A stretch of DNA of 64,000 bases from a virus, in the IMG/VR virus record IMGVR_UViG_3300028844_001691, positions 1 to 64,000 of that record; one strand, 5' to 3'. The notes below the pieces were generated by a model. The model was not told the DNA's origin. It made no database searches and worked only from the letters and a program-made list of their open reading frames with translations. Every line of letters begins with the position of its first letter. Position 1 is the stretch's first letter. Shown one piece after another: positions 32,517 to 41,817 of this stretch. A program made the translations under genes and the position numbers.

Positions 32517-33232
32517 TATTTTTTAACTGTCTTAAATATATCTGTTAACGGCGGATAGCCATAAACATTGTCTACATTATTTGGTATATAAGGTATTCGT
32601 TGTTCTTTTCCTGTTCTAGGATCGTCATAATTGTATTTTACACCTGGATCTTTTCCATATCCAACACCCATAATAATTACAAATCTCATTGCACGTTCGT
32701 CTTCATCTAGTTTAAATACTTTTGATGCATATTCGTAATCACTACAAATGTTTTGACATATACCTGTTTGTATTCCTCTGTTTGCTAGAGCATACATAAG
32801 TGTTACTGCCGCAATACCTACTTCAATGTTTTCAGTTTGTGTTTGTGCAACATCACTATGTTTTTTACCAGTTCCTTTACCGTCTAAATAAGCACGTGAA
32901 GTAGACTTGTCAAACATTCCTTCTCTGTCTGCAACCCATCTACTACAAAAGCCTATTAGCCAAGGTGCCAACACTTGTGGATTACCTCTGTCATTTTCTA
33001 ATTCATCAGGCCCCCATTCGCCATTACGTTGACAAATAGTCATAATGTTTTTTCTTATTTCTGGATCATCATTACGCAACAGTTTTACTTGATATGGAAA
33101 TTGTCTATTTTTTGAAGGTATGTGTTCTAATACTTCAGCAAATACATCATATAATTCTTCTTCAGTTGGTATTTTATCTTCTCTCCACGCAAAAGTTGTA
33201 TGTCTTGCGTTAATTAAATCAAGCCATTCCAT
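32516..33232 (-). CDS. Nitroreductase-family flavoenzyme
   Basis: 238 residues. Features of the FMN-dependent nitroreductase fold: an N-terminal RHTTFAWRED loop for flavin phosphate, a central helix (GIAAVTLMYALANRGIQTG) and RFVIIMGVGYGK near the end. Such enzymes reduce nitro groups, quinones or pathway intermediates with NAD(P)H, and some act on cyclised peptides. Substrate unknown. It sits between two radical SAM genes in a single coupled chain; a second nitroreductase is at 43042. Confidence 0.8.
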   Translation of the reverse strand: MEWLDLINARHTTFAWREDKIPTEEELYDVFAEVLEHIPSKNRQFPYQVKLLRNDDPEIRKNIMTICQRNGEWGPDELENDRGNPQVLAPWLIGFCSRWVADREGMFDKSTSRAYLDGKGTGKKHSDVAQTQTENIEVGIAAVTLMYALANRGIQTGICQNICSDYEYASKVFKLDEDERAMRFVIIMGVGYGKDPGVKYNYDDPRTGKEQRIPYIPNNVDNVYGYPPLTDIFKTVKK

Positions 33233-34493
33233 TTATGTATCTCCTTAATTCAGGAACTAGTTCCAGTACATTTGTATTTCTAATCTTATCTAATGCGTTA
33301 GTATGTCTAACGTATCTAGACTTTTCTTTTTCTGTGTCTAACTCTTGTGTTAATTCGGTTTCTAAAGTAACTAAAGATGATAACACAGGATCGTTGTCTT
33401 TATAACGTTCCTTTAATGTATTTAACTTATTACTGATAAGTTTTTTATGGTCATTATCTAACCAACCTACACACAAGTACATAGGATCAACTAAAGGTAA
33501 CAAACTTATGCCTTTGAACTTGTCTCCGCCATATGTTTTACCTAATTCATATAATTCAGGGAACCATTTGTCTATACTAAATGCATTTGTCACTTGCATA
33601 ACACAATTAATACCTTGCCATTCTAAATTCTTTATTTTAAATATATCTTTAAAGTTTTCCACACACTTATCGTAGTTTGAATTTGTTCTTAAGTAATTGT
33701 TTAACAACCCTGTACCATCAAAACTTGTGTTAATAGTTAATTTATTAAACTGTTCTAACAACGGCTGTAGTTTAATTGGATTGACTGTTCCGTTAGTAAG
33801 TAAGTGTAAATTAATACCTTTTGCATAACCCGAGTCGGCTACACGTTGTAACATTTTAATAACACGTTTGTCTACAAGTGTTTCACCTCCAGACATCTTT
33901 AACCATTTAACATTTTCTAAATCAAAGTTACTTACAATATCAAAGTCATCACTTTCCCAATCGATAGCATTAACTGTTTCCATTTGTTTTTTACTTGTTG
34001 TGATAGTGTCCCAATACCATTCTTTGCCTTGTATCTCTGGATTGGCTAAAACTTCTTTTTCAATTTTATCACTCCAAACAGTATTACAACTTCTACATTT
34101 TAAATTACATAGTTTACCAGGACGTAAGTCTATGTCTAAAGGTTTATTGTGTTTATTACCTGTTACTGTATTCAATTCTAGTTCTTCAAAGTCTAATTTA
34201 TTCTCATAACGTTTGAGTAATTGTATTCTTTGACTTTGTTCTGTGTTGCCTTTTGCTTCGTGTTCTTTACAATACCAACAAGCCTTAGGAAATTCCTCTT
34301 TCATAAAAGACTCTCTAGTCTCTTGCATAAATTCTCCGTTCCAAAAGTCTTGAAATGTTTCTTGTAAAGGTTTTGTGCCATCAAATCTGCCAACAATATC
34401 ACTCATACAACAAAGTTTGTGTGCTCTGTTGTTTGCATTGATATACCCATGTACGAAAGGTGCTGGGCAAAAATTCTTTTTATTTTTAAGCAT
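33219..34493 (-). CDS. Class A radical SAM enzyme
   Basis: 424 residues from the ATG at 34493, which overlaps the upstream stop as ATGCTTAA; an ATG at 34547 would add 18 residues. N-terminal block NFCPAPF (Cys9), LCC (Cys28/29) and CWYC (Cys72/75). Core Cys129-x3-Cys133-x2-Cys136 (CNLKCRSC). The GGEP site is SGGETLV. Pattern similar to 31287-32516. Confidence 0.9.
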   Translation of the reverse strand: MLKNKKNFCPAPFVHGYINANNRAHKLCCMSDIVGRFDGTKPLQETFQDFWNGEFMQETRESFMKEEFPKACWYCKEHEAKGNTEQSQRIQLLKRYENKLDFEELELNTVTGNKHNKPLDIDLRPGKLCNLKCRSCNTVWSDKIEKEVLANPEIQGKEWYWDTITTSKKQMETVNAIDWESDDFDIVSNFDLENVKWLKMSGGETLVDKRVIKMLQRVADSGYAKGINLHLLTNGTVNPIKLQPLLEQFNKLTINTSFDGTGLLNNYLRTNSNYDKCVENFKDIFKIKNLEWQGINCVMQVTNAFSIDKWFPELYELGKTYGGDKFKGISLLPLVDPMYLCVGWLDNDHKKLISNKLNTLKERYKDNDPVLSSLVTLETELTQELDTEKEKSRYVRHTNALDKIRNTNVLELVPELRRYINGMA

Positions 34494-35559
34494 CAATTGA
34501 TCCGCATTTAGAAATACATCTACTAATTCTTGGGTTTTCAGATGCATCTGTTCTGTTGTTAAAACTTTCAGTTAAATCACGTTGGAAATATTGATGGTTT
34601 AATATTTCTGTAATACTATGTTCATCTAAACTGTTCCAGTTACTAGTGTATTTATTGGTATAGTACTCATATTCTTTATATATTTTAGTGCCAGGTTGTT
34701 GATAGTTATAGTATCCAGGTAAATGACAGCATTGATATATTCTTCCACTGTGTTCAACTTGAAATCCGTAATTCTTTTCTCTACGGAACCTACAGTGTAT
34801 TGTACTTTCATTTGCAAAGTCTTTTACACTTGCTAATTCTTTTTTGGCTTGTTCAACAATGTCTTTGCTAATTGTACTATTAACATTTTTACTTGTTGCA
34901 GTAACTCCTTTATCTAAGTCTTGCAATCCCATTGCTTCTCTGATAATGCTATGTCTTACTCTAGTGTTTTTATATATAAACGCACTGAAGCCCATTTCTT
35001 TACTCATGCGTTTAGCATCTTCCAATTGATGATCATTATAATCAAAACCAATCCATTTCCATTCAGCATTGCCACCATTATTAATAAAGGCTGTAGCATT
35101 TTCAAAAACTTTGTTTAAGTCTACTCTTACTCTATATCTTTGATGCATTTCTGGATCTATACCATCTATACCAAATGTTATACAACTTGTTTTATGAAAC
35201 TTATTCATTAAAGTACCCAAGTCTTTCCAAAACTCCGGAGTCTTATACCCACCATTGCTATCAATATATAATTTAATTTTAGACGCATCTTGTGTTTTAG
35301 CAATATACTCTAACATCTCTAAACTTTGCGGATGATACATACTGTCGCCATAGTTGCCATCAATATTAATTTTAGTTAAGTTGGGCCATTTAACACCAAA
35401 CAAGTTTTGCATATGTTCTAATGTTAACTGTCTACTTCCGTGTGGAGTTATGCCACTATTAACAAAATGTTGTGTTCTGGCACAAGCAGGACATCTAGCA
35501 TTACAAGCCGATGTAAACTCTATCATCATATAATTTGTTTTATCTATTTGGTAAGCCAT
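34486..35559 (-). CDS. Class B radical SAM enzyme (C-terminal SPASM-like)
   Basis: 357 residues starting directly with the radical SAM core: Cys19-x3-Cys23-x2-Cys26 (ACNARCPACARTQ). Instead of GGEP it has GNYGDSMYHP, the class B hallmark in this window. The C-terminus is SPASM-like (HCRFRREK, IYQCCHLPGYY, RCISKCGSI). Reaction unknown. Confidence 0.9.
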   Translation of the reverse strand: MAYQIDKTNYMMIEFTSACNARCPACARTQHFVNSGITPHGSRQLTLEHMQNLFGVKWPNLTKINIDGNYGDSMYHPQSLEMLEYIAKTQDASKIKLYIDSNGGYKTPEFWKDLGTLMNKFHKTSCITFGIDGIDPEMHQRYRVRVDLNKVFENATAFINNGGNAEWKWIGFDYNDHQLEDAKRMSKEMGFSAFIYKNTRVRHSIIREAMGLQDLDKGVTATSKNVNSTISKDIVEQAKKELASVKDFANESTIHCRFRREKNYGFQVEHSGRIYQCCHLPGYYNYQQPGTKIYKEYEYYTNKYTSNWNSLDEHSITEILNHQYFQRDLTESFNNRTDASENPRISRCISKCGSIDA

Positions 35560-36224
35560 ACTACTGTATCTGTTTTTCCTGTTAAAATTTTATTTAATTT
35601 TTCCCCTATCATTTCATGTTCTTGTATAGTAAAATGATTAGGAATATCTGCTGTAGTTCTTTTGTCTGGGTTAGGTTCGTGTGCTGTTGTTAATTTAAAA
35701 AAGTTAGGTTTTACAGTAATCCCATTAGTAAAATAAAAATCATCAACACTAGATGCAAAAGTCCAATCAAAACAAAAGAAATTAATAAATTTAATATGAT
35801 TCATTTTTTTGTATAAGTGTAAGTCCACATAAAATAACAAGTCTAGTGCTTTTTCACATTCTCTTTTTTCATTAAGTATATCATGTTTAATTGCATTAGC
35901 AACAGCAAGACGTTTATCTTTGTGTACAGGTTTTGTTGTTTTAAAAAATTGTTCATCACAACTCATAGGCTCATAAGGCTTCCAGTCTCTAGCATACTCA
36001 GGAGCATAAATTCTAAAAGGATGACTCCACCCTACAATACAATATTCAATATCATTATAGTGAGGCGATTTACATAAATCTTTTACTTGTTGCAACTGTC
36101 TCCAAAACCCTGTAGCACCTATGGCTTGATTTACAACTGTATAATCTTCTGGTATACCTTGTTCTAGCCAATTATTAGGCTCAGCACTAAAGAAACTATC
36201 ACCAATTACATAACAATATTTCAT
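35544..36224 (-). CDS. SGNH/GDSL hydrolase-like protein
   Basis: 226 residues. Block I is YVIGDSFF with the nucleophile Ser; a Gly-containing block and Asn-like turn follow (VNQAIGATGFWRQL, CIVGWSHPFR), and the C-terminal DIPNHFTIQEH supplies a plausible DxxH. This is the most complete of the SGNH-like proteins in the window. It could hydrolyse an ester or acetyl group on the pathway product. Confidence 0.65.
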   Translation of the reverse strand: MKYCYVIGDSFFSAEPNNWLEQGIPEDYTVVNQAIGATGFWRQLQQVKDLCKSPHYNDIEYCIVGWSHPFRIYAPEYARDWKPYEPMSCDEQFFKTTKPVHKDKRLAVANAIKHDILNEKRECEKALDLLFYVDLHLYKKMNHIKFINFFCFDWTFASSVDDFYFTNGITVKPNFFKLTTAHEPNPDKRTTADIPNHFTIQEHEMIGEKLNKILTGKTDTVVWLTK

Positions 36225-37211
36225 TTATTTTATCTCCGGTAATTCATTCTTTTTTAATGCTTTAAGGGCCTGTCTAATTCCAACTTTATAATAACGTTCA
36301 TCAATTAAAAAGTCTTTGTGCCATTCTTCTTCACCATCAGCCATTGCAATATGCATACAAGGACTGGGCATAATATTTAATTTACGACATAATTGTACTT
36401 GTAGATCTCTATAATTCTTTACTTGCCAGTCACTAGGTATATGTTTCATAATATGAATACCTACTTGAGCCGCTCCTAATACTAAATGATTATAATTATT
36501 CTGTTGTCTAATCGGTAAATTGTCTTCGTAATTACTGTAACGCACACCACTTCTGATATTACCTGTTCCAGTTCCTTTAGTTAAACTAAAACAAACTTCA
36601 GTAATCGCAGGATGTGTTAAATCAATATGTTGATCCATACAAGTACCATACCAAGCACAATCAATTAATACAGGAACCTTTAATCTCCAACAATCATCTA
36701 ATATAGCACGATATCCCAAAGGAGTTCCGCCATTGCCACAAAATGGAAAACTAATTACTACCCAATCGTTTTCTTTAATTGGATTATCACTGTCTAATTG
36801 ACTTAATTCAATATTATCTTGTTCTACACTATCTAAATATTGATAATTGGTAACAACTCTTTTATGATACGCATATTCGCCACGCAACATTCTTAAATTT
36901 CTATCTTTATATCTATAATATGCTTCATCAAATGCTTGAGTAGTTCCATTAATTAAATCACGATGCTTGAATTGATCTAAACCATGTACAGTATTAAATT
37001 CATTTTCGTGTATCCATTCATGTATACGTTCTTTATATTCATTTGCAACTTCAAAGTATCCAGGTTTATCTAGCCACTCATACCACGGAGCATCTCTTAA
37101 TGTAGTTTGAAAGAAGTAATCATAAATTGCATTATGCTTCTTACTGCTAATTAAATCTTTTTCAATTAATTCTTTTGCAAACTCATTAGTTCTGGAAATG
37201 TATCCTGCCAT
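36225..37211 (-). CDS. PLP-dependent aminotransferase (class I/II-like)
   Basis: 328 residues with fold-type I features: an N-terminal region ending NGTTQAFDEAYY, the Asp in VLIDCAWYGT (Asp184) that pairs with the pyridine N, and the PLP Lys in SLTKGTGTGN (Lys212). A Cys-rich helix (FCGNGGTPLGYRAI) replaces the usual TP-GY loop. The C-terminal domain is short. It likely transfers an amino group to a keto intermediate; amine donor and acceptor are unknown. It directly abuts the SGNH gene. Confidence 0.75.
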   Translation of the reverse strand: MAGYISRTNEFAKELIEKDLISSKKHNAIYDYFFQTTLRDAPWYEWLDKPGYFEVANEYKERIHEWIHENEFNTVHGLDQFKHRDLINGTTQAFDEAYYRYKDRNLRMLRGEYAYHKRVVTNYQYLDSVEQDNIELSQLDSDNPIKENDWVVISFPFCGNGGTPLGYRAILDDCWRLKVPVLIDCAWYGTCMDQHIDLTHPAITEVCFSLTKGTGTGNIRSGVRYSNYEDNLPIRQQNNYNHLVLGAAQVGIHIMKHIPSDWQVKNYRDLQVQLCRKLNIMPSPCMHIAMADGEEEWHKDFLIDERYYKVGIRQALKALKKNELPEIK

Positions 37212-38470
37212 GAAGTTCCTCTTATTTTATCCATTTTATTTAAATATTCAATTAATAATGGAATATTTGTTGCTGGTTTATCTAATGCATTTATTAATGC
37301 ATCAAACTTTTTATATTTGTCTGTTACTTGCGTACCTAATTCCATGCGTAATTGAATTATATCCTGTGACGCTTTATCTTTAATTTCTTTATTTAAATTA
37401 TTAATACCTAATATACTAGGAGACCATAGGAAATGCATACCTATAGTTCCACCAAATCTTTTTATATTTAATTTTTTAAATCCCTGATCCATTTTCCAAC
37501 GCACAAATTCAGGTATGTGACTAACATTTAATGCATTAACTGTACAGTCAATATCCACTGTTGTATTATCAGGCATATCATCCCAATACTTTAATACATT
37601 TAATTGATGTTGCCAAGTACCTGGATAACGTATATATTCATAACGTTGTTGTATACCGTCCATGCTTAAATGAATTAAACAATGTTTAAATTTTTTATAT
37701 AATTCTTTTAATTCAGGATCTGTTGTTTGTCCGTTAGTATTAAATCTTAATTCAATATCTTTTGCATAGTTTTTATCTACACAATACTTTAAAAACTCTT
37801 TAAATTCTTTATTAATAGTTGGCTCACCGCCAATAATATAGATATGTTTTAAATTATGTAGTTGCTCGTATATGTCATTCCAATATGTTTTATTATTTTT
37901 CCACCAATTATATCCGCCTAATTCATTTCTATTCCAATATACTTCATTTTTTAATTCATTACTTGCACTGCTAATTAATTTATTATAATCAGGTATCCAT
38001 TGTGTACTGTCTGCAGGGTTACACATAACACAAGCAAGGTCACATTTATTACCTAATTTCATATCTACATAGTGTATACCATAACTCATTGCACCCGAGT
38101 TGTCAACACCTTTTAATACTGCTGGCACGTCTATACGTTCTTCCCACTCTTCATTTTCCCACAGTCGTTTGCTTCTATAACCTAATGCTTCTTCTTTATA
38201 GCAACTTAAACAAGCTCTTGGAGTTTTATTACTTAACATATCCGTTCTAATGGCTCGCATATAGTCAGTATTCCAATAATCCTCTGCTCTATCCTGCTCT
38301 AAATTAACAATAGTACCATCATTTTTGCGATTAACACCCGGTTGTCTATTTTTTTCCGTGCTACTGCTGTTGGCATGACAGCATATCTGCATATTACCGT
38401 CAGTTCTAGTACTTAAATGAATAAAAGGCAGTATGCAAAAGCCTTTTAATTGTTTATGATTCGTCGTCAT
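37166..38470 (-). CDS. Class A radical SAM enzyme
   Basis: 434 residues. N-terminal block FCILPF (Cys12), ICC (Cys30/31) and CLSC (Cys87/90). Core Cys143-x3-Cys147-x2-Cys150 (CDLACVMC). GGEP is IIGGEPTI. It shares the Asn/Asp-rich pattern LGNKCDLACVMCNPADSTQW with 43729-45144, so these two are close relatives within class A. Confidence 0.9.
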   Translation of the reverse strand: MTTNHKQLKGFCILPFIHLSTRTDGNMQICCHANSSSTEKNRQPGVNRKNDGTIVNLEQDRAEDYWNTDYMRAIRTDMLSNKTPRACLSCYKEEALGYRSKRLWENEEWEERIDVPAVLKGVDNSGAMSYGIHYVDMKLGNKCDLACVMCNPADSTQWIPDYNKLISSASNELKNEVYWNRNELGGYNWWKNNKTYWNDIYEQLHNLKHIYIIGGEPTINKEFKEFLKYCVDKNYAKDIELRFNTNGQTTDPELKELYKKFKHCLIHLSMDGIQQRYEYIRYPGTWQHQLNVLKYWDDMPDNTTVDIDCTVNALNVSHIPEFVRWKMDQGFKKLNIKRFGGTIGMHFLWSPSILGINNLNKEIKDKASQDIIQLRMELGTQVTDKYKKFDALINALDKPATNIPLLIEYLNKMDKIRGTSWQDTFPELMSLQKN

Positions 38471-40031
38471 CTAATGTTTCAATATCCAATACTGATTGAT
38501 CTAATCCTTGTACACTTTTATGACTGCCAGGCCCAATACCTGTGCCACCTTGATGCTTGTAACGTCCTGTTTTTTGATCTTTAGGAGCATCAACTAGTTG
38601 TCCATCTTTAGTAATACCTGTGTCGTGTATTTCACTTAAATCTTTATATTCACCTGTTTTTAAATTCTGTTCATTACGGCGCATTGCTTCAAATATACCA
38701 TCTCCTAGTTCAGTATGACACATTTGTTTACATTTAGCAGGTTGCATTTCACTACTGTGTTTCCAGTCTTCTTCCAGCAAATATTCATAAAAAGGATGTT
38801 CTAGTATGCTTCTAACAGGGTTATCATCATCTGCAAAGTTATATAAACTGTTCCATTGATCATCTATACCATACTTTTTATAACTAGGAAGAGGCCAATG
38901 ATCTGATTTATTTTCATAAAATTCAATTCCACCTAACCAATTACAGGGCCATACTTTACCTGTAGCATCAACGTATATACGTGGATCACCTATGTTTTGA
39001 CATATAATGTTTTGTTTAGTACTCCAAAAGTTCTTAGCAGTTTCAGTATGCTTTAAATGAATACCTTTAATCTTTTCTCTATAAGGATGACGATGTTCAG
39101 GTTTAATGCTTACATTCACAGGCGAAAGTTCGGTGCCACCTTGTTTTGCGGCTCGGCTCGAAGAGACGCCAGAAGTGTCGGTAAGCTCAAATTTTATAGT
39201 AGTGTCTTTTCGCATTAGTTCCTGCTTAGAACTACGGTCTTTAAGCATTTCAAACTCAGCATCTTCTGCCAACTTCTCTGCTTCACGTTTGCTCATGCGT
39301 ATAGGGTTATATCTAAAACTGACCTTTTCAATAAACTCACTAAAGCCCAAGTCCTTTGCATATGCTTTGGCCTCGTCTAATTGGTGTTCATTGTGATTCA
39401 TCATAATCCATTGCCAACGTGCTCTGCCTCCTGCATTAATAAATGCAGTTACATTTTCTACAATACGATCCCATTTTGCACCCACACGATACAAATGGTT
39501 GGTATCAGCCAGTCCGTCAATGCTAAAGGTAACTCTACCGCCGTAGTAATTCTTTATATTGTCACGGCTTCCACCTTCGCCATTGATTATTGTGGCTAGT
39601 TCTGCCCACCATTCTGGACTTCTTGATGCTCCATTACTTGATATGCTTACGTTCTTTGTACCGTGTTCTCTAAAGTAACGCAGTATGTCTAGTGTTTCAG
39701 GGTGTGCTGTGGGATCACCATAATTACCGCAACTTAAAAAATAGTGTAGTTGTGCCACAAATTCGGGTGGGAAAAACCTTTTGATATCAGCAAGACTAAT
39801 TAACTTTTTACCTGCCTTCTCTAGTTCTGGATTAAATGTACGTCCACAACCTCCACAGTATAAGAAACAAGTGTTGTTGAATTCCAATTCTAAACGTTTA
39901 ACACGTTCATATTGAAACATGGTGTAGCCAGCACTGTCTTTCCATTTGTTCGCTTTACGCTCTGTCAATAGTTGCGGATTTAAAGGTGTTTGAGGATCTT
40001 TATTAAACTGTGATTTATCGTAGTTGCTCAT
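38454..40031 (-). CDS. Class B radical SAM enzyme, large
   Basis: 525 residues, the largest radical SAM here. The cluster motif is Cys55-x3-Cys59-x2-Cys62 (TCFLYCGGCGRTF). The class B replacement for GGEP is CGNYGDPTAHP. SPASM-like Cys occur late (VWPCNWLGG, KCKQMCHTE). A basic, Ser/Lys-rich insert in the middle and a Gly/Lys-rich tail (HQGGTGIGPGSHK) add length. It is the first gene after the promoter at 40214, so its leader is about 170 bases and holds an 18-bp palindrome. Confidence 0.88.
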   Translation of the reverse strand: MSNYDKSQFNKDPQTPLNPQLLTERKANKWKDSAGYTMFQYERVKRLELEFNNTCFLYCGGCGRTFNPELEKAGKKLISLADIKRFFPPEFVAQLHYFLSCGNYGDPTAHPETLDILRYFREHGTKNVSISSNGASRSPEWWAELATIINGEGGSRDNIKNYYGGRVTFSIDGLADTNHLYRVGAKWDRIVENVTAFINAGGRARWQWIMMNHNEHQLDEAKAYAKDLGFSEFIEKVSFRYNPIRMSKREAEKLAEDAEFEMLKDRSSKQELMRKDTTIKFELTDTSGVSSSRAAKQGGTELSPVNVSIKPEHRHPYREKIKGIHLKHTETAKNFWSTKQNIICQNIGDPRIYVDATGKVWPCNWLGGIEFYENKSDHWPLPSYKKYGIDDQWNSLYNFADDDNPVRSILEHPFYEYLLEEDWKHSSEMQPAKCKQMCHTELGDGIFEAMRRNEQNLKTGEYKDLSEIHDTGITKDGQLVDAPKDQKTGRYKHQGGTGIGPGSHKSVQGLDQSVLDIETLDDDES

Positions 40032-40120
40032 ATAAACTCTTTATAATTGATTAGCATAGTATTACTCTATACAACACTGTTATTTACTCTAGTGTCACGT
40101 TAGAACCCTAGTAGGCGGAT

Positions 40121-40138
40121 AAATGAATTAATTCATTT
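40121..40138. repeat. 18-bp perfect palindrome in the 5' leader
   Basis: AAATGAATT followed by AATTCATTT, a perfect inverted repeat between the promoter at 40214 and the ATG at 40031 of the radical SAM gene on the minus strand. The related words AATGAATTAAATT recur at about 40257-40269. It could be an operator or a leader hairpin. The gap 40032-40248 otherwise holds no gene I can support. Confidence 0.45.
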
Positions 40139-40213
40139 AATAGTATACACTGTGGGGAAGTTCAACAACTGTTGTGTGTTGCATACAGTTATTTATACTT
40201 TCCTTATACTGCT

Positions 40214-40242
40214 ATTATACACAAAGAATGACTATAATGCAA
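40214..40242 (-). promoter_or_regulatory. Leftward promoter for the 22-40 kb operon
   Basis: Reading the minus strand: TTGCAT (40242-40237), 17 bp, TATAAT (40219-40214). The -10 is consensus and the -35 differs by two bases. It would feed the long leftward chain that starts at 40031. Confidence 0.55.
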
Positions 40243-40248
40243 GTAAAT

Positions 40249-40350
40249 TCAATTAAAATGAATTAAATTACAAGTGAATCCGGGGTCAAATATTTTTCTT
40301 AATGGTCGGTTGCCGTCGCTCCGGTAAGCCTTTTTGTCGTGCTCGTACAC
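40249..40350 (-). CDS. Possible 33-residue peptide downstream of a radical SAM gene
   Basis: On the minus strand a GTG at 40350, five bases after AGGAG, opens a 33-codon frame to TGA at 40249. It begins YEHDKKAYRSDGNRPLRK after the start and is mostly hydrophilic, then ends CNLIHFN. It begins 15 bases after the stop of the radical SAM gene 40365-41573. A short basic peptide next to radical SAM genes invites the idea of a modified-peptide substrate, but one short ORF is weak evidence. Confidence 0.35.
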   Translation of the reverse strand: MYEHDKKAYRSDGNRPLRKIFDPGFTCNLIHFN

Positions 40351-40364
40351 TGTGTCTCCTACCT

Positions 40365-41573
40365 TTAAGACACCTTGCGTATAGATTCAGTTATAAAGTC
40401 CCGTGTAAGGGGCTCTAAATAGTCTTTATAGTGTTGTTTACGGTGCTCATCCAATACTTGTATGCTCTTGACCATTATCTTTAATTGTGCCACCGTAGGA
40501 GGACTATAGTTCGCTAATAATGATTTAATTGAATTAATTAATATGTTACTGTTTGAGCAGTATTCAATATCCTTTAATGCTGTTTCTAGTATATGCTCGG
40601 GTACCATCTTTAAACTGTTGTAGTTATCGTCTGGGTGTAGTATGTTATTCATATATAACTTGTTTGCTCCCAGTCTACTCTGTAGTCTACCAAGGTTCTC
40701 TATATTAAATAACTGTGGTACACAACAGAAATCATAACTTATATCATACTTGCCACGTGTTACACTCTCTAACAGTCTTATTCTATCATTAAAATTGTCC
40801 CACCTATAGGGATATCTTATGTATTCATATGTAGTACCTGTACCATCTACACTTATATTCAAATGTACTTTGTTAAATTCATCAAATAACTCCATGAATT
40901 TAGGGGAGAATTTGGTAGCATTAGTTGTTAACTGTAGACGAATGTCTCGTGCATAGCCTTTGTCTACTATGTAGTGTAGTATATCTAACACTTCTCGTTG
41001 TACTAGAGGTTCTCCGCCTGTGAATTTAAGCACACTCACACCTTGTTCTAGTATAGTGTATACATCTTGTTGTAGTTCTTCTTTCATACTAACCAGTGTT
41101 CTGTCATTTAAATGTGCATAGTTACTTGGCGGAAGTATTTTTTTGTTTATTAGAGCATCTCTTTCCTCGGCGATTAAGTTACTGTCACTGGGACTGCACA
41201 TACGACAGCGGAGGTTACACTGATTTGTTAACTTTAAATCTAAATATTGTATTCTAGGTTTGTCTTCGACTATACTATCAAACTTGTTCTGCATACTAGT
41301 TCTTACACTAGTACCGGCGGCTTCTTCTGTACGCCAACAACGTCTACACATTGCATTCTTGACACCGTTATTGAGATCACTTCTCAATTGATTCATCTCT
41401 GCACCGTGAAACCATGACGTCAAATCGTAGTCACTGTTGCGAATGTTTGTGGGATTATCCCGGCCCTCTGCATTACAACAGGGTTTGAATGTTCCTATTG
41501 CACTGCTATGACTGTGTACCCAGGGTAATGGGCACCATGTTGTACTATCTTTATTTGGTTTCATATCACTCAT
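40365..41573 (-). CDS. Class A radical SAM enzyme
   Basis: 402 residues. N-terminal block TWCPLPW (Cys14), CCNAEG (Cys32/33) and CRRC (Cys76/79). Core Cys119-x3-Cys123-x2-Cys126 (CNLRCRMC) with SPSDSNLI. GGEP appears as TGGEPLV. It is the first gene after the minus-strand promoter at 41590 and starts ATGAGTG. Confidence 0.9.
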   Translation of the reverse strand: MSDMKPNKDSTTWCPLPWVHSHSSAIGTFKPCCNAEGRDNPTNIRNSDYDLTSWFHGAEMNQLRSDLNNGVKNAMCRRCWRTEEAAGTSVRTSMQNKFDSIVEDKPRIQYLDLKLTNQCNLRCRMCSPSDSNLIAEERDALINKKILPPSNYAHLNDRTLVSMKEELQQDVYTILEQGVSVLKFTGGEPLVQREVLDILHYIVDKGYARDIRLQLTTNATKFSPKFMELFDEFNKVHLNISVDGTGTTYEYIRYPYRWDNFNDRIRLLESVTRGKYDISYDFCCVPQLFNIENLGRLQSRLGANKLYMNNILHPDDNYNSLKMVPEHILETALKDIEYCSNSNILINSIKSLLANYSPPTVAQLKIMVKSIQVLDEHRKQHYKDYLEPLTRDFITESIRKVS

Positions 41574-41589
41574 ACGATTGCTTATTATT

Positions 41590-41617
41590 AGTATACACTC
41601 TTTTGGGCCTTTGTCAA
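41590..41617 (-). promoter_or_regulatory. Leftward sigma70-type promoter
   Basis: On the minus strand TTGACA (41617-41612), 16 bp, TATACT (41595-41590), about 17 bases upstream of the ATG at 41573. It lies back to back with the rightward promoters at 41652 and 41757. Confidence 0.75.
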
Positions 41618-41651
41618 CCTATTATCCGTGTTATTATTGGAGAAAAACCGG

Positions 41652-41680
41652 TTGACAACCTGGTGTAAATGTGTTATAAT
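41652..41680 (+). promoter_or_regulatory. Rightward promoter with AACCGGTT palindrome (distal)
   Basis: TTGACA (41652-41657), 17 bp, TATAAT (41675-41680) preceded by TGT. The palindrome AACCGGTT (41646-41653) overlaps the -35. The same palindrome-promoter unit recurs 105 bases downstream at 41751. Confidence 0.7.
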
Positions 41681-41756
41681 ATATGTATTATAATAACTAT
41701 TCTAGATCCATGATTGAATCTCCTAGTAATACTGTATTTATTGTGCAATAAACCGG

Positions 41757-41784
41757 TTGACAGATACTGTATATGTGCTATTAT
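41757..41784 (+). promoter_or_regulatory. Rightward promoter with AACCGGTT palindrome (proximal)
   Basis: TTGACA (41757-41762), 16 bp, TATTAT (41779-41784) preceded by TGC. AACCGGTT spans 41751-41758 and overlaps the -35, as in the distal copy. An ACAGGAGA ribosome site lies before the ATG at 41818. Confidence 0.8.
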
Positions 41785-41817
41785 ATATGTATAAGTTAAA
41801 CAAAACAGGAGATACAT

